Program-made: the position numbers and the translations under genes | Shown here: one piece after another, positions 23,905 to 32,388 of the stretch | Layout: each line of letters opens with the position of its first letter | Numbering within the stretch: position 1 is the first letter of the stretch | Notes under the pieces: generated by a model | Database searches by the model: none | Told to the model about the DNA's origin: nothing | Seen by the model: the letters and a program-made list of their open reading frames with translations, nothing else | Assembly (NCBI GenBank): GCA_944350365.1 | Contig: CALVOU010000012.1 | Span: 1 to 33,870, forward strand | Length of the DNA: 33,870 bases | Reading direction: 5' to 3' | From: an uncultured Bacilli bacterium | GTDB taxonomy: Bacteria; Bacillota_I; Bacilli_A; RF39; UBA660

Positions 23905-24956
23905 TATTTATTAACCTTCATTTCTAGTTCTTCAGCATTAATCATATTCTCATCATTATATACAGTGTTCTGTAAATTTAATGCTTTTTGAACGTAATTT
24001 CTAGAAATTTCTTTTTCTCTCCAATCGAGCCATCCATTATAGCAACCATATACCTCTTCATCTGTAACGGTACCATACTTTTGCTTGCACAAATCAATAA
24101 TATCTTTTAATAAAGTAGCGCAAGCTTTAATATTAGTTTCATCATCGTAAAGAATGTTCTCTTGAGTTGTATTTAATCGTTCACAAACAGTAGGAATATT
24201 TACCTGATTAATCTGCATCATCCCATAATCATTACTATCGCTAATTACACCGTGATTATCAAAACTGCCACCTGATTCTACATCAGCAATTGTCATCAAA
24301 TAACGATAGGGGACTTGATATTCTTCTGCCACTCGTTTAATTACTCTTTGTGTATCTAAATCCAAATTGGGTTGATTATACACCATTTCTACCGGTTCAG
24401 TATGTTTATTGAACTCTCCCATAGCTGTCTCTACCGAAAAAGTTGGCGAAAAATCTACCATTTCTTCTTTTACAGATACAGGTTTAGAAGCTGGTTGCAT
24501 ACTGAAAACATTATCACGATCCCAAATAGAAAAAGATAAAGCGGTTATTGCTAAGCTCGTACATACACTGAGTACTGTTCCAATAACCACTTTACTTCTT
24601 CCCTTCGCAATTAATTCTTCAGATGCCTTAGAATAGTGATCCACTGCGATCGGTTCAGTAGCGCGAAGATAAACCCGTTTGAACACTTTAGAAAACAGCG
24701 GTAATTTTCTCAACTCAGAATATTGATCAAAACAAATTTTTCTATTTAAATGCTTTTCTGGTGGTAAGCAAAACGTTAAACAATCCTTCTTTAAATAGAC
24801 ATGTTCTATTTCTTTTTCACTTCCCTTTAACATCTGGCTTAATAATTCTTCGTTACGAATTATACTTTCTTCTAATACTTGATTATTTTTCTCGTGTCGA
24901 AGTAAAAAGCCATCTTCATGTTTTAATTTGGAAATATAGACAATTTCTTCACCCAT
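23904..24956 (-). CDS. membrane-anchored lytic transglycosylase
   Basis: A 350-aa protein inserted between rbgA and rnhB. Residues 1-120 are probably cytoplasmic and of no family I know; residues 122-144 are a transmembrane helix ([18 protein letters not shown]); residues 195-345 are an extracellular SLT domain, with catalytic Glu227 in IADVESGG, then DYGMMQIN and a later CYNGW stretch. Such enzymes cut the glycan chain of peptidoglycan and leave an anhydro end. Two Cys near 256 and 278 in the SLT domain could be linked. AAGGAGA lies nine bases before the ATG. Its layout (N-terminal cytosolic domain, one helix, outer lytic domain) matches the SleB-like protein at 5365-7815. Confidence 0.88.
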   Translation of the reverse strand: MGEEIVYISKLKHEDGFLLRHEKNNQVLEESIIRNEELLSQMLKGSEKEIEHVYLKKDCLTFCLPPEKHLNRKICFDQYSELRKLPLFSKVFKRVYLRATEPIAVDHYSKASEELIAKGRSKVVIGTVLSVCTSLAITALSFSIWDRDNVFSMQPASKPVSVKEEMVDFSPTFSVETAMGEFNKHTEPVEMVYNQPNLDLDTQRVIKRVAEEYQVPYRYLMTIADVESGGSFDNHGVISDSNDYGMMQINQVNIPTVCERLNTTQENILYDDETNIKACATLLKDIIDLCKQKYGTVTDEEVYGCYNGWLDWREKEISRNYVQKALNLQNTVYNDENMINAEELEMKVNK

Positions 24957-24978
24957 ATTTATTCTCTCCTTGTCTTGT

Positions 24979-25842
24979 TTATTCTTCTTTTAATCGATCT
25001 ACGGTAATTAATCCGAAATTATTTTCTTTCATATCCCGTAAAATAATTTGGTAAGTTTTATCATAATCCATTATACCACCTTTTTTTAAAGCTCCTCTAC
25101 GTTTGGCAATTTCTTCTAAAATATTTTCTTCATTATCTAAATTAACCAATTTATAGCGTTCTTTTAGTCGTTCTGGATATAATCTTTTTAATAGATCGAT
25201 GACAAACATAGCGAGCATCTCCGGATCGACTAATTCTTCTTTGATTGAAGATAGGCAAGCTAATATTTTGGCTTGATATTGATCATCTAATTTTGGCCAC
25301 AATATACCTGGTGAATCCAAAAGTTCTATTCCTTGTCCAATTCTTATCCAACTTAGGTTTCTAGTTACACCTGGACGATTTCCGGTACTAACCACTTTTT
25401 TATTTACTAGACTATTAATCAATGTACTCTTTCCTACATTAGGTGTTCCGATTACTAAAGCTCTAATACTTCTTGGTTTTAGTCCTTTTTTTATTCGTAG
25501 TTGTTGCATTGGTTCTAAAAGTCTATTACTTTCTTTGATGATTTTATCTGTTGTTCCTGATTGATTTAGCATAACTGGAATTACACTATAGCCTTGTTCT
25601 TCATAATTTTTCAAAATTTTGTCAGTTTCTTCCTTATCACAAAGATCGTATTTAGTAACCACTAATATTCTAGGCTTGTCCTTTAATAAAGAATCAATAT
25701 CTTTTACTTTAGAACTAAGTGGCATCCTAGCATCTATTACTTCGTAAACGATATCGATAAGATCAATTTTTTCTTTAATTTCCCGTCTTGCTTTTGCCAT
25801 ATGACCGGGGTATGAGTTAATATTTGTTTTATTTTCATTCAT
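24979..25842 (-). CDS. rbgA: ribosome biogenesis GTPase RbgA (YlqF)
   Basis: RbgA is needed for late assembly of the 50S subunit in Gram-positive bacteria. The 287-aa product is a circularly permuted GTPase: G4 (TKYD) comes first near residue 63, followed by the P-loop GTPNVGKST near 132, the switch region RPGVTR and G3 DSPG. A C-terminal helical domain (from about 190) binds rRNA. It opens NINSYPGHMAKARREI, as in YlqF. I start it at ATG 25842, six bases after AGGTGA; that site is inside the last codons of the upstream DUF1016 gene, so the genes overlap by 8 bases. Confidence 0.95.
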   Translation of the reverse strand: MNENKTNINSYPGHMAKARREIKEKIDLIDIVYEVIDARMPLSSKVKDIDSLLKDKPRILVVTKYDLCDKEETDKILKNYEEQGYSVIPVMLNQSGTTDKIIKESNRLLEPMQQLRIKKGLKPRSIRALVIGTPNVGKSTLINSLVNKKVVSTGNRPGVTRNLSWIRIGQGIELLDSPGILWPKLDDQYQAKILACLSSIKEELVDPEMLAMFVIDLLKRLYPERLKERYKLVNLDNEENILEEIAKRRGALKKGGIMDYDKTYQIILRDMKENNFGLITVDRLKEE

Positions 25843-26881
25843 TTTTATCACCTGTTTCATTTGCTAATTCGTATAATTCTTTTTCATCACGAATTATCTT
25901 AATCAGTTCTTCTTTAGTAGGCAAATATGTTAAATATTTTGAAGCATACACATTTTTTACACTATCTCCTAATGTCATCTCTACAACTGCATCATCTTTA
26001 TCTGCACATAGTAGTATGCCAATAGGGTCATTTTCTCCTTCAATCATTTGCGTCTTCTTATAATAATTTACATACATTTGCATTTGACCAATATCTTGAT
26101 GAGTCAATTTTCCGATTTTTAAATCAATTATTACAAAACACTTTGCTAATCTATTATAGAATATTAAATCAGGATAATAATATTCTGTTCCTATTTTTAT
26201 ACGCTGTTGGTTAGCCACAAACGAAAATCCTCTGCCTAATTCTAACAAAAATTCTGTTAAATGGGATAATAGCGCTGTTTCTAAATCTGTTTCTAAATAG
26301 TTTCTATTTTCTTTTAATCCTGCAAATTCAAATATATAGGGATTTTTCAAAAGTTCTTCTGGTTGTTTTTCAATTAATCCCTTTTTGGAATTTTCAATAA
26401 TTAGTTCTTTATCAGGGGATATTAAATATCTATCATACAATTTTGTATTGATTTGTCTGTTTAGCTCCCTATATCCCCAATTCGATTTAATCGCTTCTTG
26501 TTCATAAAATTTTCTTTCTTCTTTGCGATCTATTCTAATCAGTTCTTGAAAATGTGACCAAGATAATTCGGTCGGCACTGCCGACCATATTGGATACATT
26601 TCATAAAATCTTCGCATTCTTCTAATACTTACTGAAGAAAAACCACTTCCAAATTCTTTGGTTAATTTAGAAGATAAAGCATCAATTATCTTTTTTCCAT
26701 AACTTGCCTTTGTGCTATTCTCAGATAGCTCATAAGTTATTTTACCAACATACCAATACACTTCTGTCATGGTAGTATCAATATGTTTAAACATTTTTTC
26801 TCTAGCATTTATTATCTTACTTCGTATATCCTGATAAATATTTTCAACATCTATTAACTCATTATCATTATTTAATGTCAT
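25835..26881 (-). CDS. YhcG-like PDDEXK nuclease (DUF1016)
   Basis: A 348-aa protein with the two DUF1016 domains. The N-terminal helical domain (NAREKMFKHIDTTMTEVYWY, then SVSIRRMRRFYEMYP and LSWSHFQELIRI) is thought to bind DNA. The C-terminal PD-(D/E)xK nuclease domain runs from about residue 195, with LGRGFSFVANQQRI, YYPDLIF (Asp238) and VIIDLKIGKLTH (Asp253, Lys255). Relatives are spread by transfer and often sit in restriction or defence loci; activity is little studied. I start it at ATG 26881 (AAAGGA seven bases upstream); a GTG 27 bases further up is possible. It is oddly joined by overlap to the housekeeping gene rbgA. Confidence 0.9.
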   Translation of the reverse strand: MTLNNDNELIDVENIYQDIRSKIINAREKMFKHIDTTMTEVYWYVGKITYELSENSTKASYGKKIIDALSSKLTKEFGSGFSSVSIRRMRRFYEMYPIWSAVPTELSWSHFQELIRIDRKEERKFYEQEAIKSNWGYRELNRQINTKLYDRYLISPDKELIIENSKKGLIEKQPEELLKNPYIFEFAGLKENRNYLETDLETALLSHLTEFLLELGRGFSFVANQQRIKIGTEYYYPDLIFYNRLAKCFVIIDLKIGKLTHQDIGQMQMYVNYYKKTQMIEGENDPIGILLCADKDDAVVEMTLGDSVKNVYASKYLTYLPTKEELIKIIRDEKELYELANETGDKNE

Positions 26882-26933
26882 TTCATTTTCCTTTTTCAAT
26901 ATTATCACATCCTTTCGTTTTTACAAGAGGAGG

Positions 26934-26947
26934 TTACAACGTTGTAA
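26934..26947. repeat. 14-bp perfect palindrome upstream of the DUF1016 gene
   Basis: TTACAACGTTGTAA, about 50 bases upstream of the chosen start of the nuclease gene, has the size and place of an operator for a dimeric repressor. No matching second copy was seen. Confidence 0.5.
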
Positions 26948-27286
26948 TCGCCTTTCCAATTCTCATCATAAATATCATTAAAATCACTATATTTTTATCA
27001 AATTTTAATGATTTTTTCCCTTTTTTAAACGAAAAATCAATTAATTTCTTTATTTATAAGAGTTTGCGAAAAAGTTGCAATAAATCGTAGTCAATCAGTA
27101 GATTGGGTTCTCATTGTTCATTTTTATCACTACTTTCCATATTTATATGAAGATTAATTCATTCTACACTTAATTTTTTTCTTCTTTGTTTTTCCCAACC
27201 ATTTTTATTATTCCTTGTAAATAAACCTTTCTGATTTTTTTATCTTTTACTTTGTCCATTAAGACTACATTATGCCCCCGCGGAAC

Positions 27287-27309
27287 TTATGCAACAAGCT
27301 GTTGCATAA
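27287..27309. repeat. 10-bp inverted repeat with 3-bp centre
   Basis: TTATGCAACA-AGC-TGTTGCATAA is perfect. It lies 22 bases beyond the end of the GNAT pseudogene. No T run follows on either strand, so it is a poor terminator; it could be a binding site or recombination relic. Confidence 0.6.
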
Positions 27310-27330
27310 CTTTGTTATCTTTATATTTCG

Positions 27331-27885
27331 TTAGTTTATATTTACTTTTTTCTTATTCTTTATTTTTTTACTATAATATTCAACTCCGGAATACGTTCCA
27401 TCTTTATTCAATCTTCTATTAGCAATATAACCATCTTTTTCAAATCCCGCTTTTTCCATTACCCTAGATGATTGTTTATTCAATTCATTACAAGAACATT
27501 CTACTAAATAATATCCTCTATCGTTAAGTAAATAATCAGATACTGCTTTTAAAGCTTCTGCAGCGTACCCTTTTCCTCAATAATCATATATAATCACATA
27601 ACCAACATTACAATAATTATTTTTCTTGTTAATTTCATTTACCGAAATATTTCCGATTGCCCTTTTATTTTCTTTAAGTTCAATAACCCATTTCTCGTGT
27701 TTATCTATATCGGCATTAGCAATCCAATTTTTTATACATTCTAATTCTTCTTCTTTCGTTAAGCTTGGAAACTTAAAATATTTCGATAATCTTTCATCCG
27801 TAATTATTTCATATTGCACATCTATATCCGTTTCTTTATATCTTCTTAAAAATAATCGCTCGGTTTCTATTTTTGGACTAAGCAT
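27331..27885 (-). pseudogene. GNAT acetyltransferase gene stopped by one TGA
   Basis: The frame from ATG 27885 (AAAGGA ten bases upstream) gives 102 residues of a RimJ/RimL-type N-acetyltransferase (KIETERLFLRRYKETDID, then GNISVNEINKKNNYCNVGYV), then TGA at 27577-27579. Reading on in the same frame gives GKGYAAEALKAVSDYLL and a complete C-terminal half ending at 27331. The TGA falls exactly at the Trp of the conserved Tyr-Trp-Gly-Lys-Gly-Tyr acetyl-CoA-binding turn, so a TGG-to-TGA change explains it. There is no other lesion in the remaining ~80 codons, so the loss looks recent. The truncated protein lacks part of the acetyl-CoA site and is unlikely to work. Confidence 0.85.
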
Positions 27886-27971
27886 ATTTTTTCGTTCCTT
27901 TCTATCTTGATAAAACTATTTTAGTATAGTTAATTATGTAAGATCAATTATAAAATTAACCACTTTGTTCC

Positions 27972-27988
27972 AATAGGCCATGCCTATT
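27972..27988 (-). terminator. weak hairpin after the deoxyribosyltransferase-like gene
   Basis: AATAGGC/GCCTATT with a three-base loop, 10 bases past the stop codon. No T run follows on the minus strand (GGAACAAAG), so termination is uncertain. Confidence 0.4.
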
Positions 27989-27997
27989 CTTTGCTTT

Positions 27998-28537
27998 TTA
28001 TATGTCACTATCTTTACTTATTTTTTTCACTATCGCTCGCTCTTCTAAAGGTAATATTTCTTGGTTCTTTTCATCATCTAGAATATTTGCTAAATGGGTG
28101 GATGCTTTTAGAAGAGATTCTAAATCAGTATAAGGTTCCTGATGATAATCTGTTTGATATAACCAATCCAAATATTTTATTTTTGACGCATCATCTGGTC
28201 TTCCATAAATCACTTTGCCACTATGCAACCAATATCCAAATTCTACGTTTGTAGTAAAAGCTGCCATATCCGGTAATTTTCTTGGTACCCAAAATAAAAT
28301 TACAGTTGCCTTCGTTAGAGCCACCCTTTCCCATGTTGCTTGATCAACATAGTCTGTCTTAGGTTTCCAAGTAGAATATTCTGGTACGTATACAACGCCA
28401 TCAAAACCTAAATTTTCTAATAGTTGACAAGCTTCTGTTCGCCACGAGATAACGTTTTCTCCTCTTGGTGTCGGTCCTGCTAAAAAAATTGATTTCTTTC
28501 CTTCGATAATTTCTTGATCTGAGTAATTAATTATCAT
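27998..28537 (-). CDS. nucleoside 2-deoxyribosyltransferase-like protein
   Basis: A 179-aa protein whose start KSIFLAGPTPRGENVISWRTEACQLL matches the Rossmann-like fold of the nucleoside 2-deoxyribosyltransferase family (FLAGP is the nucleotide-binding strand and turn). VYVPEYS, QATWERVALTKATVILFWVPR and TTNVEFGYWLHSGKVIYGRP follow, where Glu in NVEFG is the likely nucleophile. Family members cleave or swap N-glycosidic bonds of nucleosides or nucleotides; the true substrate here is unknown. AGGTGA lies eight bases before the ATG. It follows the GNAT gene by 16 bases at the end of the accessory run. Related folds occur in some phage-defence proteins, so a defence role is possible but unproven. 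Confidence 0.82.
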   Translation of the reverse strand: MIINYSDQEIIEGKKSIFLAGPTPRGENVISWRTEACQLLENLGFDGVVYVPEYSTWKPKTDYVDQATWERVALTKATVILFWVPRKLPDMAAFTTNVEFGYWLHSGKVIYGRPDDASKIKYLDWLYQTDYHQEPYTDLESLLKASTHLANILDDEKNQEILPLEERAIVKKISKDSDI

Positions 28538-28553
28538 ATTTGTTCACCTTCTA

Positions 28554-29129
28554 TTATCTACTATTTTGATTAGTTTCTTTGTCATACATTTCTTTATCCA
28601 GATAATAATAATCTGAAATGTATTTCATTTTATCATATTCTCTTACGTGAGACTCACTTTTTAAATATTTGAATCCTTGGGATAAACAAACTTTTTTCGA
28701 TTTTTCGTTTGATTGAAAACAACCATAGATAAATTTTTCTCCTTTTAATTTGGAGAACACTAAATCTTTTAATGCGGATACTACTTCTTTTCCATATCCC
28801 CTACCTTGATACTTTGTCGCAATACAGATTCCACTTTCTTCATATATCCCTTTTTCTTGTTCATTCACTCCACAGAAGCCAATTGCTTTATCATTCGTTT
28901 TTAAACATACAAAATAGGCATAATGTTCACTCTGATATTTTATTGTTCTCTCCATTCTTTTTTTCGCTTCTTCTAGACTGGTGGTTACTTCCCATAACAT
29001 ATTTTCAGCGATACGTTTATCGGACCATATATTTTTCCAGATTGAATTTAAGTCTTCAAACTTAGCTTTTCTTAGAATTAAATGTTTGGTTTCTATTTCT
29101 AATTCTTTAATCATTTTTTTCTCTTCCAT
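28554..29129 (-). CDS. GNAT-family N-acetyltransferase
   Basis: The protein has the RimJ/RimL-type layout: ETKHLILRKAKFEDL at the start, a beta strand AIGFCGVNEQ, then GICIATKYQGRGYGKEVVSAL with the acetyl-CoA loop Q-G-R-G-Y-G, and NEKSKKVCLSQGFKYLKSE near the end. It may acetylate a protein N-terminus or a small molecule; the target cannot be read. The start is uncertain: ATG 29129 is used here, ATG 29165 and ATG 29114 are in frame, and none has a good ribosome binding site. It lies between the GmrSD-type nuclease (60 bases upstream) and the deoxyribosyltransferase-like gene. Confidence 0.85.
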   Translation of the reverse strand: MEEKKMIKELEIETKHLILRKAKFEDLNSIWKNIWSDKRIAENMLWEVTTSLEEAKKRMERTIKYQSEHYAYFVCLKTNDKAIGFCGVNEQEKGIYEESGICIATKYQGRGYGKEVVSALKDLVFSKLKGEKFIYGCFQSNEKSKKVCLSQGFKYLKSESHVREYDKMKYISDYYYLDKEMYDKETNQNSR

Positions 29130-29189
29130 ATTATTCACTTTTCTTTTAAAGATTTTCATTTTCAATATTTTTATATACTAAAAATCTTA

Positions 29190-31295
29190 TCATATAAGTT
29201 CGTTAGCTAGTACTTGATTATCTAATTTTTCTAAATCAAAATCATAATACTTTTTCATTAATTGGATAAATTTATTGGTATCATTTCGTAAACATATTGT
29301 TCTTACATAGACCGTTAAGTCATTACATTCTAGTTTTGTATAAGCATAATCTTCTTCTATTTCATTTTTTATTAATTCATGAGAATACATTTTAAAATTT
29401 CTAATTTCATCAGGTATAGAAAAATAATCATGGATATGATTTTCATTAATATAATGTTTCAATATACTTAATACCAACCCTTTATTCGTCAAATATTCAT
29501 TTTCATATTTCCATTTATGAAATGCATTTATTCTTGGTTCCTCTTCTACCACTTTATCTATATCTTCTTTAGAAATATCTAACATATCTTCAATCAACTC
29601 GAGTAAGTCCTTTTGACGATCCATAATATGTTGAACATCCCAAACAGTATCTCCTTTATTATACTTATCGATGATCCATTTAGTAGTATCAAAAGTGGTT
29701 ATTCCGTTCTTTTTGTTTCCTTCTCCTTGATAGATCTTAATTTTTCTATCTAAACCATGATTTAGTGCTTCTTCATTTTTACTTCCTTGTAACAAGGCCA
29801 TATTTCCTAATTTATTCAAGTAAGTCTTTGCGAGAGATATATCTTTAATATTTTCCCATTCATCAAGCCTTTTATCAAATCGCTGAGGTAAGATATGATC
29901 TAAATGAATCGTATTGTTTAACTTATAAAAATTAGTATTAATGTCCTCTCTTATCTCATATTCAATGGATAACATTAATGGTTTTAAAAAATTCTGATCA
30001 TAAACATCATCCTCTAATACTTGATAGACATCACGAATTAGTCTCTTTCCAAACATAAACTTATCTAACATTGTGCGAATTTCTTCTATCGATTTTCTAT
30101 CCACTATAGCTTCAATTAAATTAAATGAAGTTTGTTTAATCCCATTTAATGTTTTTCCGGATATCCAAGAAATATAGAAGAATCTTCTCATCACTTGAAA
30201 CAATTCTTCTTTATCAGGATAATCGACTTGATAAGCACTTGCTAAAGCAGTCATTACATAAGCTTTCCAAGGAATATATCTTAAACTATAAATGACGGGT
30301 AGAGTAGATTTATATATTGTTTTTAAATGATCAGCAAAAGCTCTCATTTCGTCAACTAAGAAAGTAACTTCTGACTTTTGAATGATTTTCTTTAATTCGT
30401 CAGTAACTTGTCTTTTAGGATTACTCTTTAATTTAAAATATTCATAATACACTAGAAAGTCATCCATAGTAAAATTATATTCACTAGCGATTTCTTCCAT
30501 AGCTGTCCAATTATTACTAAAAGCGATTTTATCGTCATTACTATATTTGTCGTTAGAGTCATACTTATCTAAAAGATAAGATTTCACAATATCAGAAATA
30601 CCGAGTTCTAAGCCTCGATCATTTAATACTAAAAATAATTTAATCGCAAATGATTGATTTGTACATACTGTTTTAATAATACATGTTTTAAATAATATGA
30701 AATTGACAAATTCATCTAAGGCAGTTTGTCCTTCTTTTTGATATAGTTCATTAAACTTATCATAGAAAAACTTAGCGGTATTGATAAATTTATATTTGGG
30801 TTCATTCTTTTTCAATTCTGCTTGTGTTGGGTAATGAATATTTTCATAATGTTCAGGATAAATAATAATCTGTTTAAATGAAGTATTATAATTTGGATCA
30901 AGCTGTAACTGTAGACGATCAATTCCTTCATCAAAATAGATTAATTGTTTAATCTTCTGTAAGTTTCCCTTCAATAATTCTTTTGAGTTTTCATTGAGAT
31001 TAGGAAATGTCTTAAAAAGGACATTTAACATAATCATCAAAGTAGTTATTCTTTGTTGACCATCAACGAGTTCATGATGTCCAACACCATCGTCAACGAC
31101 AACGATTGAACCTAAGAAATAACATTCATTTGGTGTATTTATATAGGATTCATATAAATCACTCCATAATTCTTCTAATTGTTCATTTCCCCAACTATAC
31201 TGTCTTTGATAATTTGGAATAACATATATAGCTGGGCAAGAAAATAATTGATAAATTGTTTGATTATCTGGTTTAAAGGTTTGATCGATATTCAT
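29190..31295 (-). CDS. DUF262/DUF1524 nuclease (GmrSD-type)
   Basis: A 701-aa fusion of the two GmrSD halves. The N-terminal DUF262 (ParB/sulfiredoxin-like) domain shows IPNYQRQYSW (26-35), FLGSIVVVDD, the nucleotide-binding DGQQR motif (78-82) and LNDRGLELGISDIVKSYLL (225-243). The DUF1524 His-Me finger nuclease follows, with HLDHILPQRF (464-473) and the YLNKLGNMALL helix with its Asn (494, 498). In known type IV enzymes the DUF262 part uses NTP and the DUF1524 part cuts modified phage DNA. Residues about 585-701 form an extra C-terminal domain I cannot assign. AAGGAG precedes the ATG. It follows the SWIM gene by 19 bases. The stop is TGA. Confidence 0.92.
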   Translation of the reverse strand: MNIDQTFKPDNQTIYQLFSCPAIYVIPNYQRQYSWGNEQLEELWSDLYESYINTPNECYFLGSIVVVDDGVGHHELVDGQQRITTLMIMLNVLFKTFPNLNENSKELLKGNLQKIKQLIYFDEGIDRLQLQLDPNYNTSFKQIIIYPEHYENIHYPTQAELKKNEPKYKFINTAKFFYDKFNELYQKEGQTALDEFVNFILFKTCIIKTVCTNQSFAIKLFLVLNDRGLELGISDIVKSYLLDKYDSNDKYSNDDKIAFSNNWTAMEEIASEYNFTMDDFLVYYEYFKLKSNPKRQVTDELKKIIQKSEVTFLVDEMRAFADHLKTIYKSTLPVIYSLRYIPWKAYVMTALASAYQVDYPDKEELFQVMRRFFYISWISGKTLNGIKQTSFNLIEAIVDRKSIEEIRTMLDKFMFGKRLIRDVYQVLEDDVYDQNFLKPLMLSIEYEIREDINTNFYKLNNTIHLDHILPQRFDKRLDEWENIKDISLAKTYLNKLGNMALLQGSKNEEALNHGLDRKIKIYQGEGNKKNGITTFDTTKWIIDKYNKGDTVWDVQHIMDRQKDLLELIEDMLDISKEDIDKVVEEEPRINAFHKWKYENEYLTNKGLVLSILKHYINENHIHDYFSIPDEIRNFKMYSHELIKNEIEEDYAYTKLECNDLTVYVRTICLRNDTNKFIQLMKKYYDFDLEKLDNQVLANELI

Positions 31296-31314
31296 TATAT
31301 TTTTCTCCTTTCGC

Positions 31315-32349
31315 TCATGAATTATCCTCTAGAAAAGCGCTAATCATCTTAGTGAGTTCTTCATCATCTGTATCTTCTAATACCTCCCAATTAAATTTAT
31401 GGTTAATATCAAGAATCGGAACAAGTTCTAATTCACCATAGTGATTAATTATTTCAAAATTTTGTTCAATAATACCTAAACATAAAAAATAATCAAAATC
31501 TGTAATTCTCTCTAATAAATTTTTATTAGGATTTTTATACATGATTTTATAAAAACGATTAAATTGATTATTTCGTATTGCCAAAATAACTGCATATATA
31601 TGTTTACAATAAAATTCACATGGACAAGTGCAATATACTTGCATTCTTTTTTCCTGTTCATTATATTTAATGATTACCACATATTTTTCTGTACCTTCTA
31701 CTATCGCAAAATATCTATTTTCTATTTTTTCTAGGAATTTAATCTTTCCTTCTTCATAATATTGTTTTCCTCTTTGGATAATCGGGTATTTAAAAATCTT
31801 ATTTATCTCTTCATTAAATAAATCAAAAGAAAATTCTTCTTTATATTCATACCTTTCTGTACTGTCTGTTAATTTGGCCAATAATTTGTAGAGAAATGGC
31901 TCATATCTTCTGGGCATATTTTGAAAAACAAGCAGAAAAATATCGGTTAAATTCGCTAAAGACTTAGGAATATACTTTTTAAACTGGATATTTATATCAT
32001 TAAAACTGGCTGTTTTGATATTTCCCTTTAAGATAACAATATCTTTATCTGTCAAAGCTTCATCTATATAATGGGCATTAACCTCAAAATTAGAATAAAT
32101 ATTTTCTATCGCATCTATTACTTTATTGTCAATATAACTACAAGAAAGATATTTATCTATGTTTTTCTCTTTTGTTTCATCTAAATCAAACCAACTAAGT
32201 CTATAGTTTTTACGTTTTTTCGATTGGGTTAATAATATATATAAATTGTATCCACTATAATTTAGCAGTGCTAATTCTAAGAAAATGTTCGAGTGTTTAT
32301 AATATTTCTTTATCGTAGAAATTTTATTATTATTTTTTATGTAATTCAA
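31315..32349 (-). CDS. SWIM zinc-finger protein paired with the nuclease
   Basis: A 344-aa protein with a SWIM motif, C240-x-C242 followed by C248-x-H250 (VYCTCPCEFYCKHIYAVILAI), which binds zinc and usually contacts DNA or protein partners. Just before it, YPIIQRGKQYYEEGKI is the normal lead-in of bacterial SWIM domains. The 180-residue N-terminal region (helical, Tyr/Lys-rich) and the acidic C-terminus (EDTDDEELTKMISAFLEDNS) match nothing I know. No helicase domain is attached, although SWIM proteins often partner SNF2 helicases. The start is TTG, with GGTGA six bases upstream. Only 19 bases separate it from the GmrSD-type gene, so the two are almost surely co-expressed. Confidence 0.85.
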   Translation of the reverse strand: MNYIKNNNKISTIKKYYKHSNIFLELALLNYSGYNLYILLTQSKKRKNYRLSWFDLDETKEKNIDKYLSCSYIDNKVIDAIENIYSNFEVNAHYIDEALTDKDIVILKGNIKTASFNDINIQFKKYIPKSLANLTDIFLLVFQNMPRRYEPFLYKLLAKLTDSTERYEYKEEFSFDLFNEEINKIFKYPIIQRGKQYYEEGKIKFLEKIENRYFAIVEGTEKYVVIIKYNEQEKRMQVYCTCPCEFYCKHIYAVILAIRNNQFNRFYKIMYKNPNKNLLERITDFDYFLCLGIIEQNFEIINHYGELELVPILDINHKFNWEVLEDTDDEELTKMISAFLEDNS

Positions 32350-32388
32350 TCTTTATCACCACATATCTTCTCTATTAGAAAAACTATT

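Larger units (their letters stand above)
26882..27330. other. AT-rich gap with no supported gene
   Basis: Open frames here are short, low in complexity and lack ribosome binding sites. Two palindromes (26934-26947 and 27287-27309) and a brief GC-rich patch (GCCCCCGCGGAAC, 27274-27286) stand out. The promoter of the DUF1016-rbgA unit must lie in the left part, but no consensus match is clear. Confidence 0.5.

Noticed and set aside
26882-27330. Insertion sequence or integrase at the edge of the accessory block
   Set aside because: No transposase or integrase coding sequence and no matching terminal repeats were found.
27577-27579. Reading TGA as tryptophan (Mycoplasma-type code)
   Set aside because: Trp is TGG throughout the other genes, and TGA ends rimM, rnhB, the DUF1016, SWIM and GmrSD-type genes at sensible places. 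One TGA at a Trp site is better explained as a mutation.
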